Assembly: GCA_936928855.1 (NCBI GenBank)
Contig: CAKZHZ010000051.1
Span: 62,001 to 126,000, forward strand
Direction: 5' to 3'
DNA: 64,000 nt
Source: an uncultured Polycyclovorans sp.
Lineage (GTDB): Bacteria; Pseudomonadota; Gammaproteobacteria; Nevskiales; Nevskiaceae
A program made the position numbers and the translations under genes. The notes beneath the pieces are model-generated. The model ran no database searches and was not told where the DNA came from. It was given only the letters and a program-made list of their open reading frames with translations. Below, piece by piece: positions 1 through 10,571 of the stretch; position 1 is the stretch's first letter, and each line of letters starts with the position of its first letter.

Positions 1-29
1 ATTGACCATTGCGAAGCCGCCATCTGTCT

Positions 30-44
30 GGGGCATGATGCCCC
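30..44. promoter_or_regulatory. Perfect palindrome upstream of metK
   Basis: The sequence GGGGCATGATGCCCC has two 7-bp arms around a single central base and lies about 33 bp before the metK start. It could be an operator or the stem of an RNA leader. I recognise no known SAM-responsive riboswitch in the short upstream stretch available, and the window begins only 29 bases before it. Confidence 0.35.
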
Positions 45-77
45 TCCCCTCCCCACCCACCCTGAGGTTTTACGCAC

Positions 78-1295
78 GTGAGCCAGTACCTGTTCACCTC
101 CGAATCCGTCTCCGAAGGCCACCCGGACAAGGTGGCGGACCAGATTTCCGACGCCATCCTTGATGCCATTCTGGCTCAGGACCCGTACGCCCGCGTCGCC
201 TGTGAAACCCTGGTGAAAACAGGCGTCGCCGTGGTTGCTGGCGAGATCACCACCAGCGCCACGGTAGACTTCGAGGCACTGATTCGCCAGACCATTTCCG
301 AAATTGGCTACACCAGCTCCAAAGTGGGCTTTGACGGCGAGACCTGTGGCGTGCTCAACGTCATCGGCAAGCAGAGCGTCGACATTGCGCAGGGCGTCGA
401 TCGGGCCCGCCCGGAGGATCAGGGAGCCGGCGACCAGGGGCTGATGTTCGGCTACGCCTGCAACGAGACCGATGTGCTGATGCCGGCGCCGATCCAGCTG
501 TCCCACCGCATCGTCGAGCGCCAGTCCGAAGCCCGCAAGACCGGTCTGCTGCCCTGGCTGCGCCCCGACGCCAAAAGCCAGGTGACCCTGCGCTATCAGG
601 ACGGCAAGCCGGCAGCCATCGATGCGGTGGTGCTGTCGACCCAGCATGACCCTGATATCAGCCAGTCGGACCTGCGCGAAGCGGTGATGGAACTCATCAT
701 CAAGAAGGTGCTGCCGGCGGAACTGCTGCACAAGGACACCAAGTTTCATATCAACCCGACCGGCCAGTTCATTATCGGCGGCCCCGTCGGCGACTGCGGC
801 CTGACCGGGCGCAAGATCATCGTCGATACCTATGGCGGCTACGCGCGCCACGGTGGCGGTGCGTTCTCGGGCAAGGACCCGTCCAAGGTCGACCGGTCCG
901 CCGCCTATGCCGCCCGTTATGTGGCCAAGAACATCGTGGCCGCCGGGCTCGCGGAGAAATGCGAGGTACAGGTGAGCTACGCCATCGGCGTGGCCGAACC
1001 CACTTCGATCTACGTCACCGGCTTCGGCACCGGAAAGGTCAGTGACGAGCGGCTCGAGCAACTGGTGCGCGCGCACTTCGATCTTCGACCGTACGCCATT
1101 TCCAAGATGCTCGACCTGCTGCACCCGATGTACCGGGCCACCGCTGCCTACGGCCACTTCGGGCGCCACCCCGAAACCTCCAGTTACGAGTTCGACGCCA
1201 TCGAAAACGGTCAGAAGGTCCGCAAGACCACCACCTTCACCTCCTTCCCCTGGGAAAAAACCGACAAGGCCGAAGCACTGGCCGCCGACGCCTGA
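78..1295 (+). CDS. metK: S-adenosylmethionine synthetase
   Basis: Makes S-adenosylmethionine from methionine and ATP in the cytoplasm. The protein has 405 residues, slightly longer than the usual 384 or so. Family signatures are all present: GHPDK near residues 14-18 (ATP/methionine site), GAGDQG at 116-121, and the glycine-rich GGGAFSGKD loop near 258. The start is a GTG with GAGG about 10 bases upstream; the encoded N-terminus [10 protein letters not shown] matches the family start, so no other start is needed. A strong terminator follows, so ahcY is probably transcribed separately, although both belong to the activated methyl cycle. Confidence 0.98.
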   Translation: MSQYLFTSESVSEGHPDKVADQISDAILDAILAQDPYARVACETLVKTGVAVVAGEITTSATVDFEALIRQTISEIGYTSSKVGFDGETCGVLNVIGKQSVDIAQGVDRARPEDQGAGDQGLMFGYACNETDVLMPAPIQLSHRIVERQSEARKTGLLPWLRPDAKSQVTLRYQDGKPAAIDAVVLSTQHDPDISQSDLREAVMELIIKKVLPAELLHKDTKFHINPTGQFIIGGPVGDCGLTGRKIIVDTYGGYARHGGGAFSGKDPSKVDRSAAYAARYVAKNIVAAGLAEKCEVQVSYAIGVAEPTSIYVTGFGTGKVSDERLEQLVRAHFDLRPYAISKMLDLLHPMYRATAAYGHFGRHPETSSYEFDAIENGQKVRKTTTFTSFPWEKTDKAEALAADA

Positions 1296-1316
1296 ACAGC
1301 ATTCCGCGACACCCGA

Positions 1317-1340
1317 GGGCCGCAATGCGGCCCTTTTTTT
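1317..1340 (+). terminator. Rho-independent terminator after metK
   Basis: A 7-bp perfect GC stem (GGGCCGC / GCGGCCC) with a 3-base loop is followed directly by seven T residues. It lies 21 bases after the metK stop and isolates metK from ahcY. Confidence 0.93.
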
Positions 1341-1363
1341 GGACACACGCCGCCTGATCCTTG

Positions 1364-1381
1364 TATCCGCATAAGCGGATA
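1364..1381. promoter_or_regulatory. Palindromic operator candidate upstream of ahcY
   Basis: TATCCGC and GCGGATA form perfect 7-bp arms around ATAA, 30 bp before the ahcY start. The right arm runs into a TATACT hexamer (1380-1385) that could be a -10 element, and a second looser GGATAT/ATATCC pair follows (1377-1382 and 1395-1400). An operator overlapping the promoter is the simplest reading. ArsR-family SahR is known to control S-adenosylhomocysteine recycling genes in Proteobacteria and is a possible ligand sensor here; that assignment is inference, as no regulator gene is adjacent. Confidence 0.5.
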
Positions 1382-1411
1382 TACTGATACCCCGATATCC
1401 GGAGAGCCCTC

Positions 1412-2837
<1,426 letters not shown>

Positions 2838-2842
<5 letters not shown>

Positions 2843-2860
2843 GCCGCGACGCGGCTCAGT
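2838..2860 (+). other. 10-bp hairpin over the ahcY stop codon
   Basis: ACTGAGCCGC and GCGGCTCAGT are perfectly complementary around a GAC loop; the ahcY stop codon is inside the left arm. No T tract follows, so it is not a classic terminator. It may protect the mRNA end or weaken read-through into the downstream genes. Confidence 0.6.
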
Positions 2861-2861
2861 C

Positions 2862-2893
2862 GGGAATCGGGAATGGGGAATCGGGAATCGGGA
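2862..2893 (+). repeat. Heptamer repeat array, left (GGGAATC units)
   Basis: Four consecutive 7-bp units GGGAATC, GGGAATG, GGGAATC, GGGAATC, then a partial unit. The second unit differs in its last base, and that change creates the ATG used as the start of the following gene. The same repeat in reverse orientation lies at 3262-3289, so the two arrays flank the four-helix-bundle gene as imperfect inverted repeats. Confidence 0.9.
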
Positions 2894-3259
2894 CAGCGGC
2901 CTCACGAGAAACTCGAAGTCTGGCGCGATGCCATGGACTTCGTGGAGGCCGCTTACCGGTTCTCGTCTTCATTTCCGCCCGACGAGCGCTTCGGACTGAC
3001 CTTGCAGCTGCGTCGGGCAGCAGTCAGTATCCCGTCCAATATTGCTGAAGGCGCCGCCAGACGCACCCGGCGTGACTACCTGCGGTTCCTTACCATCGCG
3101 CGGGCATCGCTGTCCGAGGCAGATACGCAGATCAAGATCGCACTCCGGCTCGGGTTCGCAACGGAACCGCCTGAGATGCGTGAATTGATCGACCGGCTGT
3201 TTGCCAAACTGACCGCCCTGCTCGCCAAGCTCGAAACCATTGAGCGGAGTGCGCCTTGA
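2873..3259 (+). CDS. Four-helix-bundle protein (23S rRNA intervening-sequence family)
   Basis: A 128-residue all-helical protein of the S23/IVP family, first named from proteins encoded in 23S rRNA intervening sequences and related in fold to the diversity-generating-retroelement accessory protein Avd. Family features seen: an EKLEVWRDAMDF start, the middle LTLQLRRAAVSIPSNIAEG motif and the later RFLTIARASLSEADTQ motif. The role of free-standing copies is unknown. The ATG lies inside the left heptamer array, so the first few residues (MGNRESG) are repeat-encoded; the family-typical protein begins near RPHEKLEVW. The stop codon overlaps the metF TTG start. Flanking inverted repeats suggest a later insertion between ahcY and metF. 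Confidence 0.85.
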   Translation: MGNRESGQRPHEKLEVWRDAMDFVEAAYRFSSSFPPDERFGLTLQLRRAAVSIPSNIAEGAARRTRRDYLRFLTIARASLSEADTQIKIALRLGFATEPPEMRELIDRLFAKLTALLAKLETIERSAP

Positions 3260-4137
3260 CCATTCCCGATTCCCAATTCCCGATTCCCGGAGAACTGTCG
3301 TTCTCCTTCGAACTTTTCCCCCCGCGCACCCCCGTGGGCTGGCAGAAGCTCCCGACCCTCATCGACGAGCTGGCTGCGGTGCGGCCATCGTTCTTCAGTG
3401 TCACCTATGGCGCTGGCGGCTCCGATCAGGACGGCACCGCCGAGGTCGTGCGCCAGGTGGTGGAACAAACCGGTATCGAGGCGGCTCCCCACCTCACCTG
3501 CGTGGGCTCCACGCGCGCGCGCATCGCCGAACTGCTGAGCACCTATCGGGCAGCGGGCGTGCGTCGCATCGTCACCTTGCGCGGTGACCTGCCCGCGACC
3601 AGCCTCAGCAATGCCGCCCCAGGTGAGCTGCGGTTCGCCAACGAACTGGTGGCCTTCATTCGGGAACAACACGGGGATCACTTTGCCCTGGAAGTGGCGG
3701 CGTATCCGGAAACGCACCCCCAGGCTGCATCGCCGGACGCGGACTTCCAACGATTCGTGCAGAAGGTACAGGCCGGCGCCTCGGGCGCCGTCACACAGTA
3801 CTTCTACAACGCCGACGCCTACTTCGACTTCGTCGACCGGTGCACCGCGGCCAAACTCGCCATTCCCGTGGTGCCGGGCATCATGCCGATCGTCAACACC
3901 GCCCAGCTACTCCGTTTCTCCGCCGCCTGCGGCGCCGAAGTGCCTCGCTGGGTTCGTCTGCGACTTGAGGCCTATGGCGACGACAAGCAGTCGGTGCAGG
4001 CCTTCGGCCTGGACGTGGTGACCCGCCTGTGCGAAACGCTGATGAAGGGAGGAGCACCCGGGTTGCACTTTTATACGCTCAACCAGGCAGAGCCCACCCT
4101 CAAGCTCTGGCGCAATCTGGGGTTACCGAGCCGCTAA
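3256..4137 (+). CDS. metF: 5,10-methylenetetrahydrofolate reductase
   Basis: Reduces methylene-THF to methyl-THF, the methyl donor for homocysteine remethylation, as an FAD-dependent TIM-barrel enzyme. The 293 residues match the usual bacterial length. The family N-terminus FSFELFPPRT is present but begins only at about residue 16. I find no ATG, GTG or TTG nearer to it, so the start must be the TTG at 3256, which has GGAG six bases upstream and overlaps the previous stop (TTGA). Residues 3-12 (IPDSQFPIPG) are translated from the right heptamer array, so the insertion replaced the original N-terminus and was tolerated. Confidence 0.95.
   Translation: MTIPDSQFPIPGELSFSFELFPPRTPVGWQKLPTLIDELAAVRPSFFSVTYGAGGSDQDGTAEVVRQVVEQTGIEAAPHLTCVGSTRARIAELLSTYRAAGVRRIVTLRGDLPATSLSNAAPGELRFANELVAFIREQHGDHFALEVAAYPETHPQAASPDADFQRFVQKVQAGASGAVTQYFYNADAYFDFVDRCTAAKLAIPVVPGIMPIVNTAQLLRFSAACGAEVPRWVRLRLEAYGDDKQSVQAFGLDVVTRLCETLMKGGAPGLHFYTLNQAEPTLKLWRNLGLPSR
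3262..3289 (-). repeat. Heptamer repeat array, right (inverted, inside metF)
   Basis: Four 7-bp units ATTCCCG, ATTCCCA, ATTCCCG, ATTCCCG, the reverse complement of the 2862-2893 array. It is translated in frame as the first residues of MetF. Confidence 0.9.
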
Positions 4138-4194
4138 GTGGTGAGTGGTGAGTGCTGAGTGGTGAGGAAGCATCTCAGCACTCGGCACTCATCC
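4138..4194. repeat. Second heptamer array with inverted arm, between metF and rho
   Basis: Directly after the metF stop come four 7-bp units (GTGGTGA, GTGGTGA, GTGCTGA, GTGGTGA), a short spacer, then three inverted units (CTCAGCA, CTCGGCA, CTCATCC). The transcript can fold into a long imperfect stem. It sits between the convergent ends of metF and rho, so it may act as a bidirectional 3'-end structure. The 7-bp period matches the unrelated GGGAATC arrays just upstream. Confidence 0.8.
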
Positions 4195-4211
4195 CTGACT
4201 GAGCTCTGACT

Positions 4212-5660
<1,449 letters not shown>

Positions 5661-5663
5661 GCG

Positions 5664-5999
5664 TTAGGCAACATTCAGGTGCGGATTGACGAAAGCGGTG
5701 AGCTGGGCCTTGGCGACCGCGCCCACCTGTGTGGCTGCCACGCTGCCACCCTTGAACAGCAGTAGCGTGGGGATGCCGCGGATGCCGAATTTCGCCGGGG
5801 TTTCCGGGTTCTCGTCGACATTGACCTTGACGACCTTCAGTTTGCCGACCTGTTCGGAGGCTACTTGGTCGAGAATCGGCGCCACCATGCGGCAGGGGCC
5901 GCACCATTCGGCCCAGAAATCGACCAGAACAGGCTCGGAGGCCTGCAGGACCTCCTGCTCGAAGGTGGCATCGGTCACCGCAGTGATGTGTTCGCTCAT
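5664..5999 (-). CDS. trxA: Thioredoxin 1
   Basis: Cytoplasmic dithiol-disulfide oxidoreductase of 111 residues, with the active site WCGPC at 32-36 and the cis-proline segment [10 protein letters not shown]. The open frame extends 25 codons further upstream, but that stretch has no thioredoxin character; the ATG at 5999 gives the standard N-terminus and has an upstream GAGGG. It forms an operon with rho and is divergent from rhlB, the same arrangement as in enterobacteria and pseudomonads. About 250 bases separate it from rhlB and must hold both promoters; I could not assign them confidently. Confidence 0.97.
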   Translation of the reverse strand: MSEHITAVTDATFEQEVLQASEPVLVDFWAEWCGPCRMVAPILDQVASEQVGKLKVVKVNVDENPETPAKFGIRGIPTLLLFKGGSVAATQVGAVAKAQLTAFVNPHLNVA

Positions 6000-6250
6000 G
6001 GCTGGGCCCTCGTTCAGAAAAGCGCTGATTTCGCGCAGGGAAAATGAGGATGGGGGTGGTCCGCACACTCTCAAGCGTGCAAACCAAAAGCTGAAAACGT
6101 TAGGATTGCGTGTTCTAAGAAGACAGCAATGCCGGGTTGCCGCGGTGCGATGACAGGCTACTTAAGCGGTGTAGGCGCACGGGCGTTTGCATTATTTGAG
6201 CCGAAGTCCCCGCCGGATGCAAGCCGGCCCGATTACTACCGTAGGCATCC

Positions 6251-7531
6251 ATGACCCAACCCGACCATCTTTCCGAGCTGCGTTTCGACCAGCTTCCCCT
6301 GCATTCAACGCTTCTAAGCGGCCTGACCCGCCTGGGATTCACCCACTGCACCCCGATTCAGGCCCAGTGCCTCCCCAAGGCCTTGCGCGGTGAGGACCTT
6401 GCCGGGCAGGCGCAGACCGGCACGGGCAAGTCCGCCGCTTTTCTGCTGGCGACGATGAACCACCTGCTGCAGCAACCGCGCAAGGAAGGCGGGGACCCGG
6501 GCAGCCCGCGCGCGATCATGCTGGCACCGACACGCGAGCTGGCGATTCAGATCCTCAAGGATGCGGAAGGCATCGGCGCCGATACCGGCCTCCGCCTTGC
6601 CGTGTGCTACGGCGGCGCTGGCTACGAGCAACAGCGTGAGCAGCTGGAAACGGGTGTGGACATCCTCATCGGTACGCCCGGACGCCTGATCGACTTCCTC
6701 AAGCAAGGCACCTACCACCTGAAGGACATTGAGGTATTGGTGCTGGACGAAGCGGATCGCATGTTCGACCTCGGCTTCATCGACGACATCCGCTACCTGC
6801 TTCGCCGCATGCCCAAGGCCGCGCTGCGAAAGAACTACCTGTTCTCCGCAACGCTGTCGCATCGCGTGCTGGAACTGGCCTACGAGCACATGAACAGTCC
6901 GCAGAAGGTGGAGATCGAGCCGGAGCAGGTCACCGCCGATCGTGTTCGCCAGTCGCTGATCCACGTCGCCAACGACGAGAAGCTGCCCCTGCTGGTGGGC
7001 TGGCTCCGCCATCACGAGCCCTTCCGCACCATCGTGTTCGTGAATACCAAGCGGGCCGCCGAGGATGTGGAGCGCACCCTGGTCGCCAACGGCTTCACCG
7101 CCGCGATGCTGTCAGGCGACGTGGCCCAGACCAAGCGCCTGCGTCTGCTGGAGAACTTCAAACAGGGCGAGCTGCCGATTCTGGTGGCCACCGATGTGGC
7201 CGCCCGCGGCCTGCATATCCCGTCCGTTTCGCACGTCATCAACTATGACCTGCCACAGGACGCGGCAGACTACGTGCACCGCATCGGCCGCACCGCACGC
7301 GCTGGAGAGGCAGGGGATGCCGTGTCACTGTGCTGCGAGACCTGGGTCTACGGTCTGCCCGCTATCGAAACCTATATCGGCAGCCGCTTGCCTGTGGAGC
7401 CATTGAACGAGTCCTGGCTGCCCCAGGATTTCGTTCGCCCCCCCCGTCCGCCACGCCGCCCGGGTAGCGGCAACGGCCGTCGCGGCGGGGGAGGCGGTGG
7501 TGGCCGCCCTGGCGGACGGCGACGGCGCTGA
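6251..7531 (+). CDS. rhlB: ATP-dependent RNA helicase RhlB
   Basis: DEAD-box helicase that unwinds structured RNA for the degradosome. Motifs in order: Q motif, Walker A AQTGTGKS at 54-61, PTRELA, TPGRLID, DEAD at 166-169, SAT, ARGLHIP and HRIGRTARAG. The 426-residue length and position opposite trxA-rho identify RhlB rather than RhlE or DeaD. The C-terminus is a short tail rich in arginine, glycine and proline, suited to RNA or RNase E contact. Confidence 0.95.
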   Translation: MTQPDHLSELRFDQLPLHSTLLSGLTRLGFTHCTPIQAQCLPKALRGEDLAGQAQTGTGKSAAFLLATMNHLLQQPRKEGGDPGSPRAIMLAPTRELAIQILKDAEGIGADTGLRLAVCYGGAGYEQQREQLETGVDILIGTPGRLIDFLKQGTYHLKDIEVLVLDEADRMFDLGFIDDIRYLLRRMPKAALRKNYLFSATLSHRVLELAYEHMNSPQKVEIEPEQVTADRVRQSLIHVANDEKLPLLVGWLRHHEPFRTIVFVNTKRAAEDVERTLVANGFTAAMLSGDVAQTKRLRLLENFKQGELPILVATDVAARGLHIPSVSHVINYDLPQDAADYVHRIGRTARAGEAGDAVSLCCETWVYGLPAIETYIGSRLPVEPLNESWLPQDFVRPPRPPRRPGSGNGRRGGGGGGGRPGGRRRR

Positions 7532-7566
7532 TCACCCGACACGTCGAGACCGGCTCAGCAATGCGC

Positions 7567-8010
7567 CTATAAGGGCCGCACCAGGCGCAGACCGTCGCCG
7601 CCATCCTCGTAGTACCCGGGCAGAATGCCCTCCACGTCGTAGCCCAGGCGCGCATACAGCGCCTGGGCAGGCGCATTGTCGACACGCACCTCCAGCCGCA
7701 TGCGCACCCGGCCGCAACGAATCGCTTCGGCTTCTGCAGTATGGATCAACGCTTGTGCCACACCGCGCCCCCGCGCCTGTGGCGCCACGACCAGCGAGTA
7801 GATGCGCGCGAACTGACTGCGGGCGCGCAGCAGCATCACCAGATTCCCGACGCACGTCCCACCTTCCTGGACCACCCAGACGCGGGCGGACTCGCTGCGC
7901 AACAACCGTCGGATACTCCGCATCGGCAGCCGGTCAGTGGGAAACAAGGCCTCCAGTGTCAACAGCGCCGCAGCGTCCTCCGGCACCGCCTGCCGCAGGC
8001 CGAAGCTCAT
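7567..8010 (-). CDS. GNAT-family N-acetyltransferase
   Basis: A 147-residue acetyl-CoA-dependent acetyltransferase of the RimI-like type. The acetyl-CoA loop PQARGRGVAQ lies near 78-87 and the C-terminal beta strand follows NAPAQALYARLGYDV. Its start codon overlaps the stop of the RimK-like gene (ATGA), so the two are translationally coupled. GNAT enzymes paired with RimK-like ligases have been described from genome surveys of ATP-grasp amidoligases, where they are proposed to cap an amino acid or peptide product. RimI proper, the S18 acetyltransferase, is usually coupled to tsaB, so I do not name it rimI. Confidence 0.85.
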   Translation of the reverse strand: MSFGLRQAVPEDAAALLTLEALFPTDRLPMRSIRRLLRSESARVWVVQEGGTCVGNLVMLLRARSQFARIYSLVVAPQARGRGVAQALIHTAEAEAIRCGRVRMRLEVRVDNAPAQALYARLGYDVEGILPGYYEDGGDGLRLVRPL

Positions 8011-9467
8011 GATCGTGTTCGCGCCTCGAGGCGTTTGATGAAGTACTCCATCACGCGGCGATACAGCGTCTCACGCAGGACCAGGTCCTCAACCCCGAAG
8101 TCGATGTTGGGGTTGTCGTTGACCTCGATGACCTTCACCACCTTGCCGATCTGTTTGAGATCAACACCATACAGGCCGCTGCCCACCGCCCGCGCAGCCT
8201 GTACGGCGACACTCACCACTTGCGGGGGCGCGTCGGCGATATCAAGGGTTTCGTGATTGCCTTCGTGCTTGGCTCCCTTGTCATCACGCTTGACGACCTG
8301 CCAGTGATCCTTGGCCATGTAGTAACGGCAGGCGTAGAGGGGTTGCCCATCGAGCACGCCGACGCGCCAGTCGTATTCGGTAGGCTCGAATCGCTGGGCA
8401 ATGATGAGATCGGAGCGCTCAAGCAGCTCCCGTGTCTGCCGCTTCAACTCGGCCTCGGACTCCACTTTGATGACACCTTTGGAGAACTGCGAGTCCGGCT
8501 GCTTGAGCACACAGGGAAACCCCAGCTCGCGCGCCACATGGCTCACATTGCCGCGATGGATCATCATTGTCGGCGGCTGCGGGATTCGATGACGGTCCAT
8601 GAGCTGCGCGAGGAACACCTTGTTGGCGGCTCGCAGAATCGACACGGGGTCATCCACCACCACCAGACCTTCGCGCGCTGCACGGCGCGAAAAACGGTAG
8701 GTGTGATGATTGACGGCGGTAGTTTCGCGAATGAAGAGGGCATCGAATTCAGCCACATGCCCGTAGTCGCCCTTGTCGAGAAACTCGACGTCGAACCCCA
8801 GGTCCTCCGCCGCGCGCTCGAACAAACGCAGTGCGCGCGAATTGGACGGCGGCTCCTGCTCCTCATCGTTCACCAGAATCGCCAGGTCATACCGAGCGGA
8901 CTCTCGTTTGATACGGGGCGGACGCTTGCGCAGGAAGTAGTCGTGCGCGGCCTCGTAGAGGAACTCGTGATGCGTATCCGGTACCGCGCCCAACGGCACG
9001 GCATTGATGCCGTCAACCCGCCAGGACTCGCCCCGAAAAACGAAGTCCACCTTGAGCAGCGGCGCTGGAAAAAGGTTGAACAGTGCGCGGGCGAGCCGTT
9101 CATGGCGCTTGGCCATGCTGCGGCTGAAATACACATTGAGGGTGTACCGCTCAGACCCGATGCGCGACAGCGACTGCGCAATCAGTTCATCCACCTCGTC
9201 ATTGATGATGCGAGGTCCGTCTGCGAGCTTGAGGTCCTGGATCGTGGTGACCTCCGGCAGCGCGGTGTGTCCGCGCGCACTCGCCAGCAGGGAGACGTAG
9301 TACCCCGTACTTTGATAGGAGAATGACCGGCAGAGGTTGTAGACCCGGGTCCGGCGCGCGCGAACGTAGCGCTCATCGGTCAGATACTCCCAGGCCGTCG
9401 CCACCGGCACATCCGATACCTCCAGTGGCCAGTCACCCCGCTGGTCGACCACCACCAGACCGTTCAT
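8007..9467 (-). CDS. RimK-like ATP-grasp ligase with RLAN-type N-terminal domain
   Basis: Predicted ATP-dependent carboxylate-amine (peptide) ligase. Residues from about 290 to the end form a RimK-type ATP-grasp fold: FPCVLKQPDSQFSKGV (ATP-binding lysine and loop), EPTEYDWRVGVLDG and the metal-binding VIEVNDNPNIDFGVED. The first 200 residues match the RimK-like N-terminal region (RLAN) that accompanies such ligases; it includes TGYYVSLLASARGH. At 486 residues it is much longer than RimK of ribosomal protein S6 (about 300), so that substrate is unlikely. It is first in a two-gene unit with the GNAT gene. Substrate unknown. Confidence 0.85.
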   Translation of the reverse strand: MNGLVVVDQRGDWPLEVSDVPVATAWEYLTDERYVRARRTRVYNLCRSFSYQSTGYYVSLLASARGHTALPEVTTIQDLKLADGPRIINDEVDELIAQSLSRIGSERYTLNVYFSRSMAKRHERLARALFNLFPAPLLKVDFVFRGESWRVDGINAVPLGAVPDTHHEFLYEAAHDYFLRKRPPRIKRESARYDLAILVNDEEQEPPSNSRALRLFERAAEDLGFDVEFLDKGDYGHVAEFDALFIRETTAVNHHTYRFSRRAAREGLVVVDDPVSILRAANKVFLAQLMDRHRIPQPPTMMIHRGNVSHVARELGFPCVLKQPDSQFSKGVIKVESEAELKRQTRELLERSDLIIAQRFEPTEYDWRVGVLDGQPLYACRYYMAKDHWQVVKRDDKGAKHEGNHETLDIADAPPQVVSVAVQAARAVGSGLYGVDLKQIGKVVKVIEVNDNPNIDFGVEDLVLRETLYRRVMEYFIKRLEARTRS

Positions 9468-9643
9468 GTCAGGCGCCCCGCAGGAGCGTCGTCGGCGTCA
9501 TCGGGCATGGCGAATGGGGACTCCCAGAACAGGATTGTTCGAATGGCGCGGATGCTAGGGGAGCCCCCGGGACTTGTCACCTATGGCCCTTCGGGGGCGG
9601 CGGCGGCTTGCACCAGACGGCAACCGCAGCCAATCATGCCGCC

Positions 9644-10537
9644 ATGGCGAAGCCCCAGGTCGATGTGATCATTCCCACCCTCAACGAGGCTCGCCGACTA
9701 CCGGGGCTGCTTGCGGATCTGCGCCAACAGGCCGGCGTGCACCTGTCCCTGATCGTGGTCGATGGTGGCTCACGTGATGCGACCGCCGAGATCGCCCGGG
9801 CGGCAGATGCGGCGGTCCTGCGCAGCCCCCCGGGGCGCGGACAGCAGATGAACCTGGGACACGCTCGCGCCACGGCACCCTGGCGCCTGTTTCTACACGC
9901 CGACTCACGGCTGCCGGAAATGCATCAGCTCCAGCAGGCAATCGCCCTGATGGCGCACCATCACCCGGCTCACAGCGCCGGTCACTGGCCGCTGCGTTTT
10001 ACCGATGCGCCCGAGGGACACGCGCGTCTGTTCCAGTTCCTTGAGGCCAAGAGCCGGAGTGGGCGCCCAGGCACCATCCATGGCGACCAGGGCCTGTTGA
10101 TCCACCGCAGATTCCTCGATGCACTGGGCGGCTTCGACGCACGGCTACCCTTCTTCGAGGACGTGCGCCTGTCCCAGGCAGTGTTTGCGCGCGGGCGGTG
10201 GCTTCTGCTGCCAGGCGTGATCGAGACTTCAGCTCGCCGCTTCGTCAGTGAAGGCGTATGGCCGCGCTATGGGATGATGGGCCTGATGATGCTGATGGAC
10301 GCCGCCGGGGACGCCCACTACCTCCGCGAAGCCCCTTCGCTATATCGCCCGCAAGCAGACGCCGAGGCGCTCTCGACCTGGCCCCTGGCAGCGCTGGCGG
10401 CCCGCCGTCTGGCTGCGCGCCCCGACCGCTGGCCGACGGTGGCCCGCTTCCTGCTGGCCAATCGATGGCAACTTCCGCTGGCGCTGCGCTGCGCAATGTC
10501 ACGGGAGCGCCACCCACACTCCGCACGGGCCTGCTAA
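9644..10537 (+). CDS. Family 2 glycosyltransferase (TIGR04283-type)
   Basis: A 297-residue GT-A-fold transferase. VDVIIPTLNEARRLPGLL is the nucleotide-sugar-binding start, VVDGGSRDAT follows, and FLHADSRLP is characteristic of the TIGR04283 subgroup often found with radical-SAM/selenium-associated proteins; none of those partners is nearby. The open frame runs 107 codons further upstream but that part is low-complexity and non-homologous, so the ATG at 9644 (MAKPQVDVIIP) is chosen. The 176-base gap to the divergent RimK-like gene shows no clear promoter. Acceptor unknown. Confidence 0.85.
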   Translation: MAKPQVDVIIPTLNEARRLPGLLADLRQQAGVHLSLIVVDGGSRDATAEIARAADAAVLRSPPGRGQQMNLGHARATAPWRLFLHADSRLPEMHQLQQAIALMAHHHPAHSAGHWPLRFTDAPEGHARLFQFLEAKSRSGRPGTIHGDQGLLIHRRFLDALGGFDARLPFFEDVRLSQAVFARGRWLLLPGVIETSARRFVSEGVWPRYGMMGLMMLMDAAGDAHYLREAPSLYRPQADAEALSTWPLAALAARRLAARPDRWPTVARFLLANRWQLPLALRCAMSRERHPHSARAC

Positions 10538-10550
10538 ACTCAAACCGTTT

Positions 10551-10568
10551 TGTCAACACTTGTGCACT
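10551..10568. promoter_or_regulatory. DesT/FabR-like operator upstream of the desaturase
   Basis: TGTCAAC-ACTT-GTGCACT closely resembles, in inverse orientation, the palindrome I recall for the Pseudomonas unsaturated-fatty-acid regulator DesT (AGTGAACGCTTGTTGACT): 12 of 14 arm positions agree. It ends three bases before the desaturase ATG and covers the upstream TTG, which argues for the ATG at 10572 as start. A TetR-type DesT/FabR protein, encoded elsewhere, would sense the acyl-CoA pool and adjust desaturation. Confidence 0.6.
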
Positions 10569-10571
10569 GAA

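Noticed and set aside
1341..1411. Possible SAH riboswitch before ahcY
   Set aside because: The leader is too short after the metK terminator and lacks the SAH aptamer core; a palindromic operator explains the region better.
2862..4194. Heptamer arrays as a CRISPR array
   Set aside because: Units are 7 bp without spacers and no cas genes are present.
6000..6250. Promoter pair in the rhlB/trxA divergent gap
   Set aside because: Several weak hexamers can be paired but none is convincing, so I did not annotate a promoter.
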